Positions 19,045 through 28,286 of a stretch of DNA of 64,000 nucleotides are shown in pieces; position 1 is the stretch's first letter, and every line of letters starts with the position of its first letter. The notes under the pieces were generated by a model. It searched no databases. It was not told the DNA's origin and saw nothing but the letters and a program-made list of their open reading frames with translations. The position numbers were made by a program, and so were the translations under genes. The DNA lies in NCBI RefSeq assembly GCF_001742305.1, contig NZ_MJAT01000012.1, positions 186,001 through 250,000 on the forward strand. The letters are read 5' to 3'. Origin of the DNA: Desulfuribacillus stibiiarsenatis (GTDB lineage Bacteria; Bacillota; Bacilli; Desulfuribacillales; Desulfuribacillaceae).

Positions 19045-19908
19045 ATGAGTATTAAGATAGTAATTGATAGTACGGCTGACCTTACGGATGAAGTGCTTCA
19101 AGAGTATGGAATTGAACGAGTTTCTCTAAAGGTTCATTTCAAAGAGCAAACGTATAGAGACTGGGTAGATATTCAACCCAAACAGTTCTATCACTTACTT
19201 AGTGAAGCGAAGGACTTACCAACGACTTCCCAACCGTCACCTGGAGAATTTATTGAAATTTATAAACGTCTTGCAGAAACAGAACAAGACATTACGATTA
19301 TTTCCTTACATATCGGTGCGAAATTGAGTGGTACATTTCAATCTGCTATCTTAGCGAAGTCGATGTTGCCGGAAATTGATATTAATGTGATTGATACAAA
19401 ACAAGCCACATGCGGAATTGGTCTTTTAGCAATTACTGCAGCTAAAGCAGCAAAGGCTGGCAAAACAAAAGAAGAAATATTAGCAATTATAGATAATATT
19501 ATTGGAAACCAACGTACACTATTTATGGTTGACACTTTGGATTATCTTCATAAAGGCGGAAGAATTGGAAAAGCAAGTGCACTCATTGGATCCTTATTAA
19601 ATATTAAACCAATTCTTTCATTAGATGAAGAAGGCGGAGTTATGCCTGTCGATAAAGCTAGAGGTAAGAAAAAAGCGGAAAAGACAATTTTACAAATCCT
19701 TAAAAATAATTATGGAGATGTACCATTAACAGTCGCATTATGCCATGCCAATTGTTTGGAGACGATTGAAGAATTTGCACAACAAATGCGCTCGGAATTC
19801 TCAATATCTGATATTATTTACTGCGATATTGGCCCTGTTATAGGAACACATGTAGGTGCTGGAACCTGGGGCGTAATTGTTCATGAAACACATTTTTCGG
19901 AATTATAA
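19045..19908 (+). CDS. DegV family protein, probable fatty-acid-binding FakB partner
   Basis: DegV proteins bind a fatty acid and present it to FakA. The family signature IVIDSTADLT is at the start, with TTSQPSPGEF at about residue 60 and the ligand-covering HIGAKLSGTFQSA segment; YLHKGGRIGKASALIG and DIGPVIGTHVGAGTWGV follow. Its 287 residues are normal. Direct location after fakA makes a FakA-FakB pair likely, although DegV proteins usually occur in several copies per genome and this one's ligand cannot be told. Confidence 0.9.
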   Translation: MSIKIVIDSTADLTDEVLQEYGIERVSLKVHFKEQTYRDWVDIQPKQFYHLLSEAKDLPTTSQPSPGEFIEIYKRLAETEQDITIISLHIGAKLSGTFQSAILAKSMLPEIDINVIDTKQATCGIGLLAITAAKAAKAGKTKEEILAIIDNIIGNQRTLFMVDTLDYLHKGGRIGKASALIGSLLNIKPILSLDEEGGVMPVDKARGKKKAEKTILQILKNNYGDVPLTVALCHANCLETIEEFAQQMRSEFSISDIIYCDIGPVIGTHVGAGTWGVIVHETHFSEL

Positions 19909-19924
19909 ATTTTATCATTAGATT

Positions 19925-19950
19925 AGGGCCGTCACTTTTTGACGGCCTTT
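19925..19950 (+). terminator. Terminator between the DegV gene and recG
   Basis: GGCCGTCA and TGACGGCC pair around a 5-base T-rich loop, extended by a G-U and an A-T pair, and end in a short T run. It sits 20 bases before the recG start. Confidence 0.72.
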
Positions 19951-19969
19951 ATGCATCGAGGTGATTATA

Positions 19970-22018
19970 ATGGATGTACACTTAGATCATCCTATAACAG
20001 TAATCAAAGGGATTGGTCCAAAAACATCTCAACAATTTGCGAGCTTAGGTATTTATACAATCAAAGATTTAATCGAGTACTTTCCTTTTCGATATGATGA
20101 CCGCAAGCTTTCCTCAATAGAAAACTGGGAAGATGGCAGTAAAATTACCATCATTGGCACAATCAATTCTTCCCCGCATATAGTGAAGATGGGCAGGAAA
20201 TCTAAAATTACAGTGTCTGTTAGTTTAGATAACGATACGAGTATTCGAGCAACATGGTTTAATCAAATATTCGCACAGCACAAATTACTGCCAGATACGA
20301 CTCTATGGATTACTGGAAAATACTCCTTGAAATATCATCAAATTACTGTCAGTCATTATGAAATATTAGATGCACACAATGCACCAAAAGCAACGGGGAA
20401 ATTGGTATCTATTTATCCGGCAACTAAGTACCTAAAGACGGAAGAAATTAGAAGGTGGATTCAGAAAGCTTTAGAATACTCGTGCGATACTATTATTGAC
20501 GACTTACCGCAATATTTAATAGATAAATATCGCTTAGTAAATCTAAACATTGCTTATCAATGGATTCATCATCCGTCAAATCTAGAAGAATACCGTCAAG
20601 CAAAAAGAAGGCTAGTGTTTGAGGAGTTTTTTCAATATCAAGTACAAATACAGCTGTTCCGAGAAAAATATAGAAACGAACATCAAGGCATCTCCCATCT
20701 GTATAATGAAAAGTTTATTAAGTCATTTACTTATGAGTTACCTTTTCAATTAACAAAACCTCAAACAATTGTGATGCATGAAATATTAAATGACATGAAA
20801 AGTAATAAACCTATGTTACGATTGTTACACGGTGATGTCGGGTCAGGAAAGACGATAGTAGGCATCATAGCATTATTAGCAAACTGGACAAGTGGTTGTC
20901 AAGGCGTACTAATGGTACCGACAGAGATACTAGCGGACCAGCATTTTCAGTCAATAATTGATACTTTGAAGCATATCGAAGTCCGAATTGGTTTGTTAAT
21001 TGGAAGGCAGACTAAAAAAGAAAAACAAATAATTTTAGAAAAAATAGCAAACGGAAGTTTAGATATTATCATTGGAACCCATGCTTTAATCCAGGATAGA
21101 GTTGTATTTAAAAAGTTAGGATTAATTATTATTGATGAACAACATCGTTTTGGTGTACAGCAAAGGACTCTTCTGCAGAAAAAAGGTGAATATCCTGACA
21201 TATTACTAATGACTGCTACACCAATTCCACGAACAATGGCAATGACAATATTTGGTGACATTGATGTTTCTGTAATTGATCAATTACCTGCGGGACGGAA
21301 GAAGGTTGTTACAACTTATTATTCTGATAGTGATCAAGAAAAGGTTTGGAATAAAGTGCAGGAGTTATTATCGGCGAAACAACAAGTTTATATTGTATGT
21401 CCATTGATTGAAGAATCGGATGTGCTAGAGATTGAAGATGTGGAATCTATCTATATAAAAATAACGGACCAATTCAAAAACGAGATGGTTGGTTTATTGC
21501 ATGGCAGAATGAGCGATGCAGAGAAACAAGCGATAATGAAGGGTTTTATCGAAGGCTCGATTGCTATATTAGTTGCCACTACCGTAATAGAAGTAGGGGT
21601 CAATGTACCCAATGCTTCTGCAATTGTGATTTATAATGCTGAGCGGTTTGGCCTTGCGCAACTTCACCAGCTACGTGGGAGAGTTGGAAGGAGTAATCTG
21701 CCAGCATTTTGTTTTTTGCTAGCGAACACTAAAGGTGATTTAGCAAAACAGAGAATGGAGATTATGGTCTCCTCGAATGATGGTTTTTACATTGCAGAAA
21801 AGGACTTGCAACTGCGAGGGCCTGGTGAAATTTTAGGGTTCAAGCAAAGTGGGCTCCCTCGCTTTAGAATTGGAGATATAATAGATGACTATAAAATCAT
21901 GGAAGTAGCCCATTTAGAAGCAAAAAAGTTCATACAACAGTATGGTGCATCAGCAGAAAATCACCCTTTCATAAAGTATCATCGCAAAGGACAAAAAGGA
22001 AGTAACTTCCTGTTATAA
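19970..22018 (+). CDS. recG: ATP-dependent DNA helicase RecG
   Basis: RecG drives branch migration and regresses stalled forks. The N-terminal wedge/OB region (about 1-200) begins with a helix-hairpin-helix-like IKGIGPKTSQQFASLGI. The helicase core has the P-loop GDVGSGKT, the DEQH box, TATPIPRTMA and the late LRGRVGRS motif. The ATG at 19970 follows GAGGTG; an in-frame GTG at 19961 lies within that site. Its 682 residues match the family. Confidence 0.96.
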   Translation: MDVHLDHPITVIKGIGPKTSQQFASLGIYTIKDLIEYFPFRYDDRKLSSIENWEDGSKITIIGTINSSPHIVKMGRKSKITVSVSLDNDTSIRATWFNQIFAQHKLLPDTTLWITGKYSLKYHQITVSHYEILDAHNAPKATGKLVSIYPATKYLKTEEIRRWIQKALEYSCDTIIDDLPQYLIDKYRLVNLNIAYQWIHHPSNLEEYRQAKRRLVFEEFFQYQVQIQLFREKYRNEHQGISHLYNEKFIKSFTYELPFQLTKPQTIVMHEILNDMKSNKPMLRLLHGDVGSGKTIVGIIALLANWTSGCQGVLMVPTEILADQHFQSIIDTLKHIEVRIGLLIGRQTKKEKQIILEKIANGSLDIIIGTHALIQDRVVFKKLGLIIIDEQHRFGVQQRTLLQKKGEYPDILLMTATPIPRTMAMTIFGDIDVSVIDQLPAGRKKVVTTYYSDSDQEKVWNKVQELLSAKQQVYIVCPLIEESDVLEIEDVESIYIKITDQFKNEMVGLLHGRMSDAEKQAIMKGFIEGSIAILVATTVIEVGVNVPNASAIVIYNAERFGLAQLHQLRGRVGRSNLPAFCFLLANTKGDLAKQRMEIMVSSNDGFYIAEKDLQLRGPGEILGFKQSGLPRFRIGDIIDDYKIMEVAHLEAKKFIQQYGASAENHPFIKYHRKGQKGSNFLL

Positions 22019-22060
22019 CTTTTAGGCTATGGGTTAACCTATGCTTAAGGAGGTGATAAC

Positions 22061-22297
22061 ATGGGAGTTGGACAAGAGCGTTCAAGTAACTGGTTAGTAG
22101 TACCTGAATCTTATCAAGCAATGGATAAGTTCAAGTATGAAGTTGCTAGCGAATTAGGTATCCAAACACCGTCAAACGGTTACTGGGGTAACATGACATC
22201 TCGTGATTGTGGAGCTGTTGGAGGACATATGACTCGTAAGCTTGTACAAATGGGTGAGCAACAACTTATGAACTCTAAAGGCGGTTCTTCATTCTAA
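22061..22297 (+). CDS. Alpha/beta-type small acid-soluble spore protein
   Basis: These proteins coat and protect DNA in the dormant spore. The 78 residues carry the two conserved alpha/beta SASP blocks: KFKYEVASELGI near residues 26-37, where the germination protease would cut, and GYWGNMTSRDCGAVGGHMTR. The first 20 residues (VGQERSSNWLVVP) are less usual for the major SspA/B type and closer to minor forms. A perfect AAGGAGGTGATA site precedes the ATG, and a terminator follows, so it is a single-gene unit. Forespore expression is expected from the family. Confidence 0.92.
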   Translation: MGVGQERSSNWLVVPESYQAMDKFKYEVASELGIQTPSNGYWGNMTSRDCGAVGGHMTRKLVQMGEQQLMNSKGGSSF

Positions 22298-22322
22298 GTT
22301 TAATAGTAAAATGGAAATTTAG

Positions 22323-22352
22323 AAAAGCGAGTTCGTTTATGAACTCGCTTTT
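22323..22352 (+). terminator. Terminator after the SASP gene
   Basis: AAAAGCGAGTTC and GAACTCGCTTTT are exact complements of 12 bases around a 6-base loop, ending in a T run. Confidence 0.88.
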
Positions 22353-22399
22353 AAATTTGCAAATTTAAGCTTTTATAATTCCTAGATACAAAAAAAATA

Positions 22400-22544
22400 A
22401 ATAAAAAAAGCCCCTAGATATATCATCTAGGGTAAATTGACAAATGATTTCCATTTGTCTAATGGGAGAGGAGAAACCGGAGGAAGAACTTATGGGGAAA
22501 AGTCTTCTCCGCGGTTGTCCGACAGCAACCAAATTGCTACTGTC
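22400..22544 (-). ncRNA. csfG: Probable sporulation sRNA CsfG
   Basis: Read on the minus strand, this non-coding stretch folds into four hairpins in a row: 22544-22521 (GACAG...CTGTC), 22516-22475 (AACCG...CGGTT extended inward to AAGT/ACTT), 22459-22439 (GACAAATG/CATTTGTC, perfect) and a terminator at 22432-22412 followed by seven T. Between hairpins two and three lies an unpaired pyrimidine stretch TCTCCTCTCCC, and the loop of hairpin two reads TTCCCC; both resemble anti-ribosome-binding-site contacts. A sigma-G-like promoter ends 6 bases upstream. In B. subtilis, as I recall, the forespore sRNA CsfG lies next to ylbH (rsmD), which is the neighbour here. The identification rests on location, promoter and architecture, not on an alignment. 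Confidence 0.7.
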
Positions 22545-22549
22545 TTTTC

Positions 22550-22580
22550 TATTATGAACGAAATCCCTTTTTATTATACA
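22550..22580 (-). promoter_or_regulatory. Sigma-G/sigma-F type promoter for the csfG sRNA
   Basis: On the minus strand TGTATA and CATAATA are separated by 18 bases, fitting the forespore sigma-G pattern GHATR / CATWHTA. The predicted start falls at about 22543-22544, the foot of the first hairpin. Confidence 0.6.
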
Positions 22581-22682
22581 TTTGGCAAAATAAATTTCTA
22601 ATTTTACCATTATATTATTTTTATGTTATCATTAATTGTTGTTTTTAAGTTAAAACTAATTTCGGATGACGGATGTGATTAT

Positions 22683-23249
22683 ATGAGGATTATTTCTGGC
22701 GAAAAGAAAGGACTACGCTTAAAGGCTGTGCCTGGAATGAATACTAGACCTACTACAGATCGAGTAAAGGAATCTGTTTTTAATATTATAGGGCCGTATT
22801 TTGCTGATTGCTATGTACTTGATTTATTTGCTGGATCGGGGGCGTTAGGGATTGAAGCAGTAAGTAGAGGGGCGGCACGGAGCGTTTTTGTCGATAATGC
22901 AACAGTAGCTATTAACACTATCCAAGAAAATTTACGGCTTGCCAATGTTATTGATAGAGCAGAGGTATTGAAATCGGATTGGAAAAGTGCATGTGATAAG
23001 CTTGCGTCTAAAGGGTACTCGTTTGATTTAGTATTTCTCGACCCTCCGTATCAACAGTTTGAAAATCAGATAGAGACGATACTACAGACATTATTAGACA
23101 AAGAACTATTGAATCGTCATGCTAAGATCATATGTGAACAAGATAGTAAATCCAATCTACCGCTGCAATTCATGAATTTGAGCGGCAAATATTATAAATA
23201 TGGTAATACTGGTATCACTGTATTTTACAAAGAGGAGAATGAGGAATGA
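22683..23249 (+). CDS. rsmD: 16S rRNA m2G966 methyltransferase RsmD
   Basis: RsmD methylates guanine 966 of 16S rRNA. The start is the [18 protein letters not shown] segment that is conserved in the family; the open frame continues upstream to 22623 but without a ribosome binding site. The S-adenosylmethionine motif is [17 protein letters not shown] and the catalytic motif is FLDPPY. At 188 residues it is full length. It overlaps coaD by 4 bases (ATGA), the common rsmD-coaD pair. Confidence 0.95.
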   Translation: MRIISGEKKGLRLKAVPGMNTRPTTDRVKESVFNIIGPYFADCYVLDLFAGSGALGIEAVSRGAARSVFVDNATVAINTIQENLRLANVIDRAEVLKSDWKSACDKLASKGYSFDLVFLDPPYQQFENQIETILQTLLDKELLNRHAKIICEQDSKSNLPLQFMNLSGKYYKYGNTGITVFYKEENEE

Positions 23250-23740
23250 AAATAGCTGTTTACCCAGGGAGCTTTGATCCTGTTACCTACGGTCATTTAG
23301 ATATTATTGAAAGAGGAACTAAGATTTTTGATAAGGTTGTTGTAGCGATCCTTGAAAACCCTAGCAAAAATCCACTTTTTACAATTGAACAAAGAAAAGA
23401 GCTTTTACGGCGGGTAACGGAAGGGCTTGGGAACGTATACGTAGATAGCTTCACTGGTTTACTTGCTGACTATATGATTGCACATAAGGCAAATGTGATT
23501 GTGAAAGGATTACGTGCAGTTTCAGATTTCGAATATGAATTACAGATGGCTTCGATTAACAAGAAATTGGCCCCAGAAATAGAAACGTTTTTCATGATGA
23601 CCAATAATAAATACTCGTATTTAAGCTCTAGCGCGGTAAAAGAATTAGCTAAATATGGTGGGGATATTAATGACCTTGTACCTCCTCAAGTGATTGATGC
23701 ATTCGCAAAACTATTTACTACTTCGAACATTCTTAAATAA
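23246..23740 (+). CDS. coaD: Phosphopantetheine adenylyltransferase
   Basis: CoaD forms dephospho-CoA from phosphopantetheine and ATP. The nucleotidyltransferase motif [17 protein letters not shown] holds the TxGH site, and [13 protein letters not shown] is the second signature. Its 164 residues are standard. The gene shares an ATGA overlap with rsmD. Its 3' end overlaps the convergent ylbJ by 30 bases with no separate terminator. Confidence 0.97.
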   Translation: MKIAVYPGSFDPVTYGHLDIIERGTKIFDKVVVAILENPSKNPLFTIEQRKELLRRVTEGLGNVYVDSFTGLLADYMIAHKANVIVKGLRAVSDFEYELQMASINKKLAPEIETFFMMTNNKYSYLSSSAVKELAKYGGDINDLVPPQVIDAFAKLFTTSNILK

Positions 23741-24940
23741 ATGAATCAGCATGCTCACCAAAAACAAAAATACTAACATTCCGAAAATAAGCATCCCCAT
23801 GTAAATCCAATAATCTATTACTCGATAAGCTTGCATAGGATAATGGAATAATGCGGTCGGTATGACATGAGTGCTGATGATTTTGCCCATCGGCTCCCAT
23901 AATAATAGGGTTGTAATCGCAGCTAACGAAGCATGTATGATTCTTGAAATTACATATGGTTTATATCTTATATCAGAAGTACTTAACAAGGCAGCTACTT
24001 GAGCATGTACGCTTAGTCCATTCCACGCTAACAGAATACTTACTACCACAATTTTTTGTATAAATAATGTGTTCGTGAGACTAGCCTCTTGACTGCCAAG
24101 TGTTACTTCAAAGAAACCAGTGATTAATGAAGTTGATAATTCTGGGGATATTCCCACAAATATGATAATACCTTGTAACATGGTAGATAGTAAGGAAGTA
24201 ACATGAACTTCCTTAAGAATTGATATTAGCACAGACATTACAATCATGAAGCCGCCTATCAAACCCAGTGTATGTAGAGAACTTGTAACTGCATCTCCTA
24301 AGAGTCTTCCGAGCGGACGACGATCAACCATCCTTGCCCGATGCATCGATTGTAAGGCGCGAAAAAGCAGTGCGTCATTCGTGCTAGACCCCTTGCTCGA
24401 AGGAATTTGCTCGCGATCGTGAAAGCGCATAATGATACCAACGAGGATAGCGGAAATGTAATGTGCCGTAACGATAATTATGCCGATTGAAGGATTATAG
24501 AAAAATCCAACAGAGATGGCTCCGAACATAAAAAGTGGATCAGAGGTCGTTGTGAATGACACTAAACGTTCACCTTCTGCTCTCGAGAGTAATCCTTGTT
24601 CGCGTAAACGGGTTGTTAACTTTGCACCTATTGGATAACCAGATGAAAAGCCCATTGTCATGACAAACGCGCCGGCCCCTGGGACATTAAAGATAGGACG
24701 CATAAATGGTTCTAAGAGAACACTCATGAAATGAACAACTCCAAGCCCCATCAATATCTCGGAAACAATAAAAAAAGGTAGTAATGCAGGGAACACGACT
24801 TCCCACCAGGTTGATAAACCTCGTAGTGAGGCTTGGAAAGCAACATCGGAGAAGATAATTAATGATATTCCGAAACAGAACGCGAGTAGGCCTAAGATTG
24901 CTGTTTTCCAATAAGATTTATTCGAAATGTAATAATGCAT
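23711..24940 (-). CDS. ylbJ: Sporulation integral membrane protein YlbJ
   Basis: YlbJ is a polytopic membrane protein needed for normal spore formation in B. subtilis. The 409 residues contain about eight to ten hydrophobic segments, with family motifs [19 protein letters not shown] near the N-terminus and [14 protein letters not shown], followed by a polar [19 protein letters not shown] segment. I start it at the second Met, where GGAGGA lies 6 bases upstream. It is divergent from ylbK and convergent with coaD. The Bacillus ylbH-ylbI-ylbJ order is kept. Confidence 0.92.
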   Translation of the reverse strand: MHYYISNKSYWKTAILGLLAFCFGISLIIFSDVAFQASLRGLSTWWEVVFPALLPFFIVSEILMGLGVVHFMSVLLEPFMRPIFNVPGAGAFVMTMGFSSGYPIGAKLTTRLREQGLLSRAEGERLVSFTTTSDPLFMFGAISVGFFYNPSIGIIIVTAHYISAILVGIIMRFHDREQIPSSKGSSTNDALLFRALQSMHRARMVDRRPLGRLLGDAVTSSLHTLGLIGGFMIVMSVLISILKEVHVTSLLSTMLQGIIIFVGISPELSTSLITGFFEVTLGSQEASLTNTLFIQKIVVVSILLAWNGLSVHAQVAALLSTSDIRYKPYVISRIIHASLAAITTLLLWEPMGKIISTHVIPTALFHYPMQAYRVIDYWIYMGMLIFGMLVFLFLVSMLIHLFKNVRSSK

Positions 24941-25026
24941 AATATTTCCTCCAATGTACATGTTATAGAGAATATATTTTTGAATATAAAACTTTATACA
25001 TGTCTAATGAACAAAGAGGTGAGAGT

Positions 25027-25818
25027 TTGGGGAAAGCGAAAATTGGTCTTGCGTTAGGTTCAGGCGGTGGCAGGGGGCTCGCTCATATAGGCGTCCTAAA
25101 TGCGCTCAAGGAAATGGCAGTACCCATCCATTGTATCGCTGGAAGTAGTGTAGGTAGTATGATAGCGGCTTTTTATGCAAATAACATGGATCTGCATATG
25201 GTGGCTAGATTCTTAGCTACTTTAAAGAAGAAGCACTGGTTAGATTTATCTGTCCCAGGTCTTGGAATGATATCAGGAGAAAAATTTAAAGAAATAGCTA
25301 AACTACTGACTCATAATAAAAATATTGAAGACTTATGTATTCCTATCGCAATCGTAGCAACAGATCTAGAAAAGGGAGAAAGGGTCGTTTTTCAAACAGG
25401 ACCTATATATCGGGCTGTGCGAGCAAGTTGCTCAATACCGGGAATATTTGCACCTGAATGTTACGAAGGCCGTCTTTTAGTGGACGGCGGTGTAATTGAT
25501 CGTGTTCCCATCAATGCTGCTAAAGATTTGGGTGCAGATTTTATCATAGCCGTAGATGTGGGCCCTGACAAGAATGCTACGAAGATTGACAATATGTTTG
25601 ATGTAATTGCGCAGACCATCGATATTATGGAAAAAGAAATATTGTCTATACGTTTATTAGACGCCGACGTAATTTTACGCCCACAGGTTGGGCATATTGG
25701 AATCATAGACTTTGATCATGTAGAGGAATGTATACAAGCTGGGTACGAGGAAGCATACAAACACCAAGAACAGATTATGCAATTCGTTCAGATGGAAATA
25801 GAGGGGGAAAATCTTTGA
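25027..25818 (+). CDS. ylbK: Patatin-like phospholipase YlbK/RssA family
   Basis: This serine hydrolase of the patatin family is predicted to act on lipids; substrates are not known. It has the oxyanion-hole motif GSGGGRGLAHIG, the nucleophile GSSVGSM (GxSxG) and the catalytic DGG in LLVDGGVIDRVP. The TTG at 25027 has AGAGGTGAG ahead of it; an ATG at 25000 has no ribosome binding site, so the start is uncertain by nine codons. It is co-oriented and overlapping with ylbL. Confidence 0.9.
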   Translation: MGKAKIGLALGSGGGRGLAHIGVLNALKEMAVPIHCIAGSSVGSMIAAFYANNMDLHMVARFLATLKKKHWLDLSVPGLGMISGEKFKEIAKLLTHNKNIEDLCIPIAIVATDLEKGERVVFQTGPIYRAVRASCSIPGIFAPECYEGRLLVDGGVIDRVPINAAKDLGADFIIAVDVGPDKNATKIDNMFDVIAQTIDIMEKEILSIRLLDADVILRPQVGHIGIIDFDHVEECIQAGYEEAYKHQEQIMQFVQMEIEGENL

Positions 25819-26870
25819 AATCTTTGAAATCATTTCTGCCAAAAGGTAATGTCAAAAATTATTTAGGAATTCTGATTGTAGTCTTAGCTATTATTGGTTA
25901 TCAAGTGAAAATAGATTATTATATTATGCGGCCGGGAAGTGCGGAACATTTAAGACCTATTATTCAGGTCGAAGGAGCCACCGGCACAGAATCAGGTAAA
26001 CTAATGTTAACGACGGTATCCTCAATCCCTGGTAATGTATTATTCTATCTTGTTTCAATGCTTGATCAGAATACAGAGCTAGTAGAGAAAGAAGAGATTG
26101 TCGGACATTACGATATGGATGATGAGCTATATCGCCAAATCATGTTGTTATATATGAGTCAATCACAACAAGAAGCAATTTATAATGCTTTTTTACTAGC
26201 TGGAGAGCCAGTAGAATTTATAGAGAAGGCTGTATTAGTTCGGGATATATCCGTGGAATCAAAAGCATACCAGATATTAAGGCCAGGGGATAAAATTGTA
26301 AGCGTAGATGGTATTGAAGTGAGGAATGCTGAACAGATTATTGAATATGTAAAAACAAAAAAACCTGGAACAACAGTCCAAGTTAACTTTATGCGAAACA
26401 ATGAAGCTCGTGAAGAGATGATCGAACTTATTAGTCACCCTGAATTCGAAGAAGCTAGAATTGGAATTATGATAATGACAGATCGAGAACTTGTTACCGA
26501 TAAGAAAGTTGACATTGATACGGGGAGAATCGGCGGTTCCTCTGCTGGCATGATGTTTACCTTAGAAATTTTTAATCAGTTGACACCTGAAGACATTACA
26601 AGAGGGTATAACGTAGCTGGTACAGGTACAATTAATGCAGACGGGCTGGTAGGACAAATTGGAGGAGTGAAACATAAAGTAAAGGCTGCGCATAAAGCAA
26701 AAGCAGACATTTTCTTTGTACCAAAGGACATCCAGCCTTATGATACCAATGAAAAAGATGCAATTGCCACGAATGAAGAAATTGGCAGCCCATTAACTGT
26801 TGTACCTGTTAAACATGTGAGTGAAGTCATAGAATATTTACAAGAAATAGATGCAAAAGTAAAAAAATAA
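25815..26870 (+). CDS. ylbL: PDZ-Lon type serine protease YlbL
   Basis: YlbL in B. subtilis is a membrane protease that degrades the SOS division inhibitor YneA during checkpoint recovery. The 351 residues have a basic start and a signal anchor (about 13-31), a PDZ domain around residues 140-205 (LRPGDKIVSVDGIEV), and a Lon-like catalytic domain with the nucleophile in GGSSAGMMFTLE and the lysine in QIGGVKHKVKAAH. The TTG at 25815 follows GAGGGGG at 7 bases and overlaps the ylbK stop. A longer frame upstream lies inside ylbK. Confidence 0.92.
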   Translation: MKSLKSFLPKGNVKNYLGILIVVLAIIGYQVKIDYYIMRPGSAEHLRPIIQVEGATGTESGKLMLTTVSSIPGNVLFYLVSMLDQNTELVEKEEIVGHYDMDDELYRQIMLLYMSQSQQEAIYNAFLLAGEPVEFIEKAVLVRDISVESKAYQILRPGDKIVSVDGIEVRNAEQIIEYVKTKKPGTTVQVNFMRNNEAREEMIELISHPEFEEARIGIMIMTDRELVTDKKVDIDTGRIGGSSAGMMFTLEIFNQLTPEDITRGYNVAGTGTINADGLVGQIGGVKHKVKAAHKAKADIFFVPKDIQPYDTNEKDAIATNEEIGSPLTVVPVKHVSEVIEYLQEIDAKVKK

Positions 26871-26911
26871 TATGAGATTCGTGAATGATAATATTAAACA
26901 TGTAAAGTTTT

Positions 26912-28126
26912 TTACTGTTGAATCGGTGGTTTGGAAAACTCTCGATGGATTAGCTGAGATAGTGACCAATCGTCCCTTCGATGCTGTTGTTCAATTAAAC
27001 TATATATGCGATTCGCAACATGATCGTAATCTGCGTAAAGGAGCTGCTGTTTCCCCCATTTAGTAACTAAGGGAATGGCGCTCTTTTTTTTGGCAATCTG
27101 TAGGAGCTGCCGACCTTGATCCGTAAAGCCTAAAATTCTGGCGTAAGGTGTAACTTGTAAGGATGCAAGTTTTGACTTCTTCATATCTAACAAAATATGT
27201 ACTAACATTCGCTGAATCCTTGTCCAAGTAAATCGTTTCACCTTAAGCATTTCTATAAGCTCGTTTACACTGTTTGCATTGCCGACTATTTTTTTTAACC
27301 GATACTCCATTCCTTCATCTACATCAATAATATCCCTTAATTCTTCTATATTCATTGAATAAATCTTGTAGAAAAGCAAATCTTGAAAGTGGTCCCAATG
27401 TAACATCGTACGATATGTATTAGAAAATAGAGCTGTTATAGCGTCAGGGACATATTCTTTAATTTGTTCTGAAGAACCAGTATTGGCCAATTTTCGGATT
27501 GCAGTTGCGCTTGCTATCGAATCACTTGTAATTGTTTCTTGATGGTACTCTGCCGCAATACGTTGAATCGTAACTGGGGTAATACTGCTTTTAAGTTTAT
27601 GCAAGGCCAATAGATACATTAAACCGAGAGTATTGTTTGGTTGAGCAGTCGAATTTCTTTGATATAGTGGAATACCAATCATTGCAAGGGCTTCATGCAT
27701 TGCTTTAGGGTATGATAATCCAGCGCTAAGAAATTTTTGCAAATAACCTTTGAACTCTTCTGGTTCATCTGCTAATATAGAGCTTACACTCTGAAGTTCT
27801 TGAATACTTCCTGACTCACTGCCAAAACATAATGAATGAACACATTGTAATTGGTCCAGAAGACTTACAGCACCAAAAGCAAAGGTTTGAGCATTTTGAG
27901 TGGCGTAAACGGTAGGTAACTCGAAAACTATATCTGCACCGTGCTTTAAAGCAACAGCGGCCCTAGACCATTTATCGGCGACTGCAGGTTCTCCGCGTTG
28001 CAAAAAGTTACCGCTCATGACGGCGACAATGACATCAGCGCCTGTTACGCGTTTGCTTTCGTTGATATGATAAAGATGGCCATTATGAAATGGGTTATAT
28101 TCAACAACAATCCCTGTAACGTTCAT
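26912..28126 (-). CDS. tmcAL: tRNA(Met) cytidine acetate ligase TmcAL (YlbM)
   Basis: TmcAL activates acetate with ATP and acetylates the wobble cytidine of elongator tRNA-Met. The N-terminal nucleotidyltransferase fold shows GIVVEYNPFHNGHLYH with the HxGH motif, then VAVMSGNFLQRGEPA and the KHGADIVFELP segment. The C-terminal half contains the RNA-binding part. Its 404 residues are normal. An AGGAGA site precedes the ATG. It is convergent with ylbL and divergent from yceD. Confidence 0.93.
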   Translation of the reverse strand: MNVTGIVVEYNPFHNGHLYHINESKRVTGADVIVAVMSGNFLQRGEPAVADKWSRAAVALKHGADIVFELPTVYATQNAQTFAFGAVSLLDQLQCVHSLCFGSESGSIQELQSVSSILADEPEEFKGYLQKFLSAGLSYPKAMHEALAMIGIPLYQRNSTAQPNNTLGLMYLLALHKLKSSITPVTIQRIAAEYHQETITSDSIASATAIRKLANTGSSEQIKEYVPDAITALFSNTYRTMLHWDHFQDLLFYKIYSMNIEELRDIIDVDEGMEYRLKKIVGNANSVNELIEMLKVKRFTWTRIQRMLVHILLDMKKSKLASLQVTPYARILGFTDQGRQLLQIAKKKSAIPLVTKWGKQQLLYADYDHVANRIYSLIEQQHRRDDWSLSQLIHREFSKPPIQQ

Positions 28127-28228
28127 GGGAATCTCCTAAGGATAGTATTTTTTTTCATTTTAACTTTAACTGTAATACAATAGCAGGAAAAAGCAAGTCA
28201 AAATAAATTATAACAACAAAAGATACGG

Positions 28229-28257
28229 TTGACAATTTATTGCCAGACCGTTATAAT
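28229..28257 (+). promoter_or_regulatory. Consensus sigma-A promoter for yceD-rpmF
   Basis: TTGACA and TATAAT are both perfect and separated by exactly 17 bases, 30 bases before the yceD start. It is the strongest promoter match in the window. An imperfect inverted repeat flanks it (28213-28223 and 28261-28269). Confidence 0.92.
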
Positions 28258-28286
28258 TACTCTTGTTGTCTTATGAGGTGAGACGA

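Noticed and set aside
26872-27063. 63-residue frame directly after ylbL
   Set aside because: It overlaps the 3' end of tmcAL on the other strand, has no ribosome binding site and no recognisable motif.
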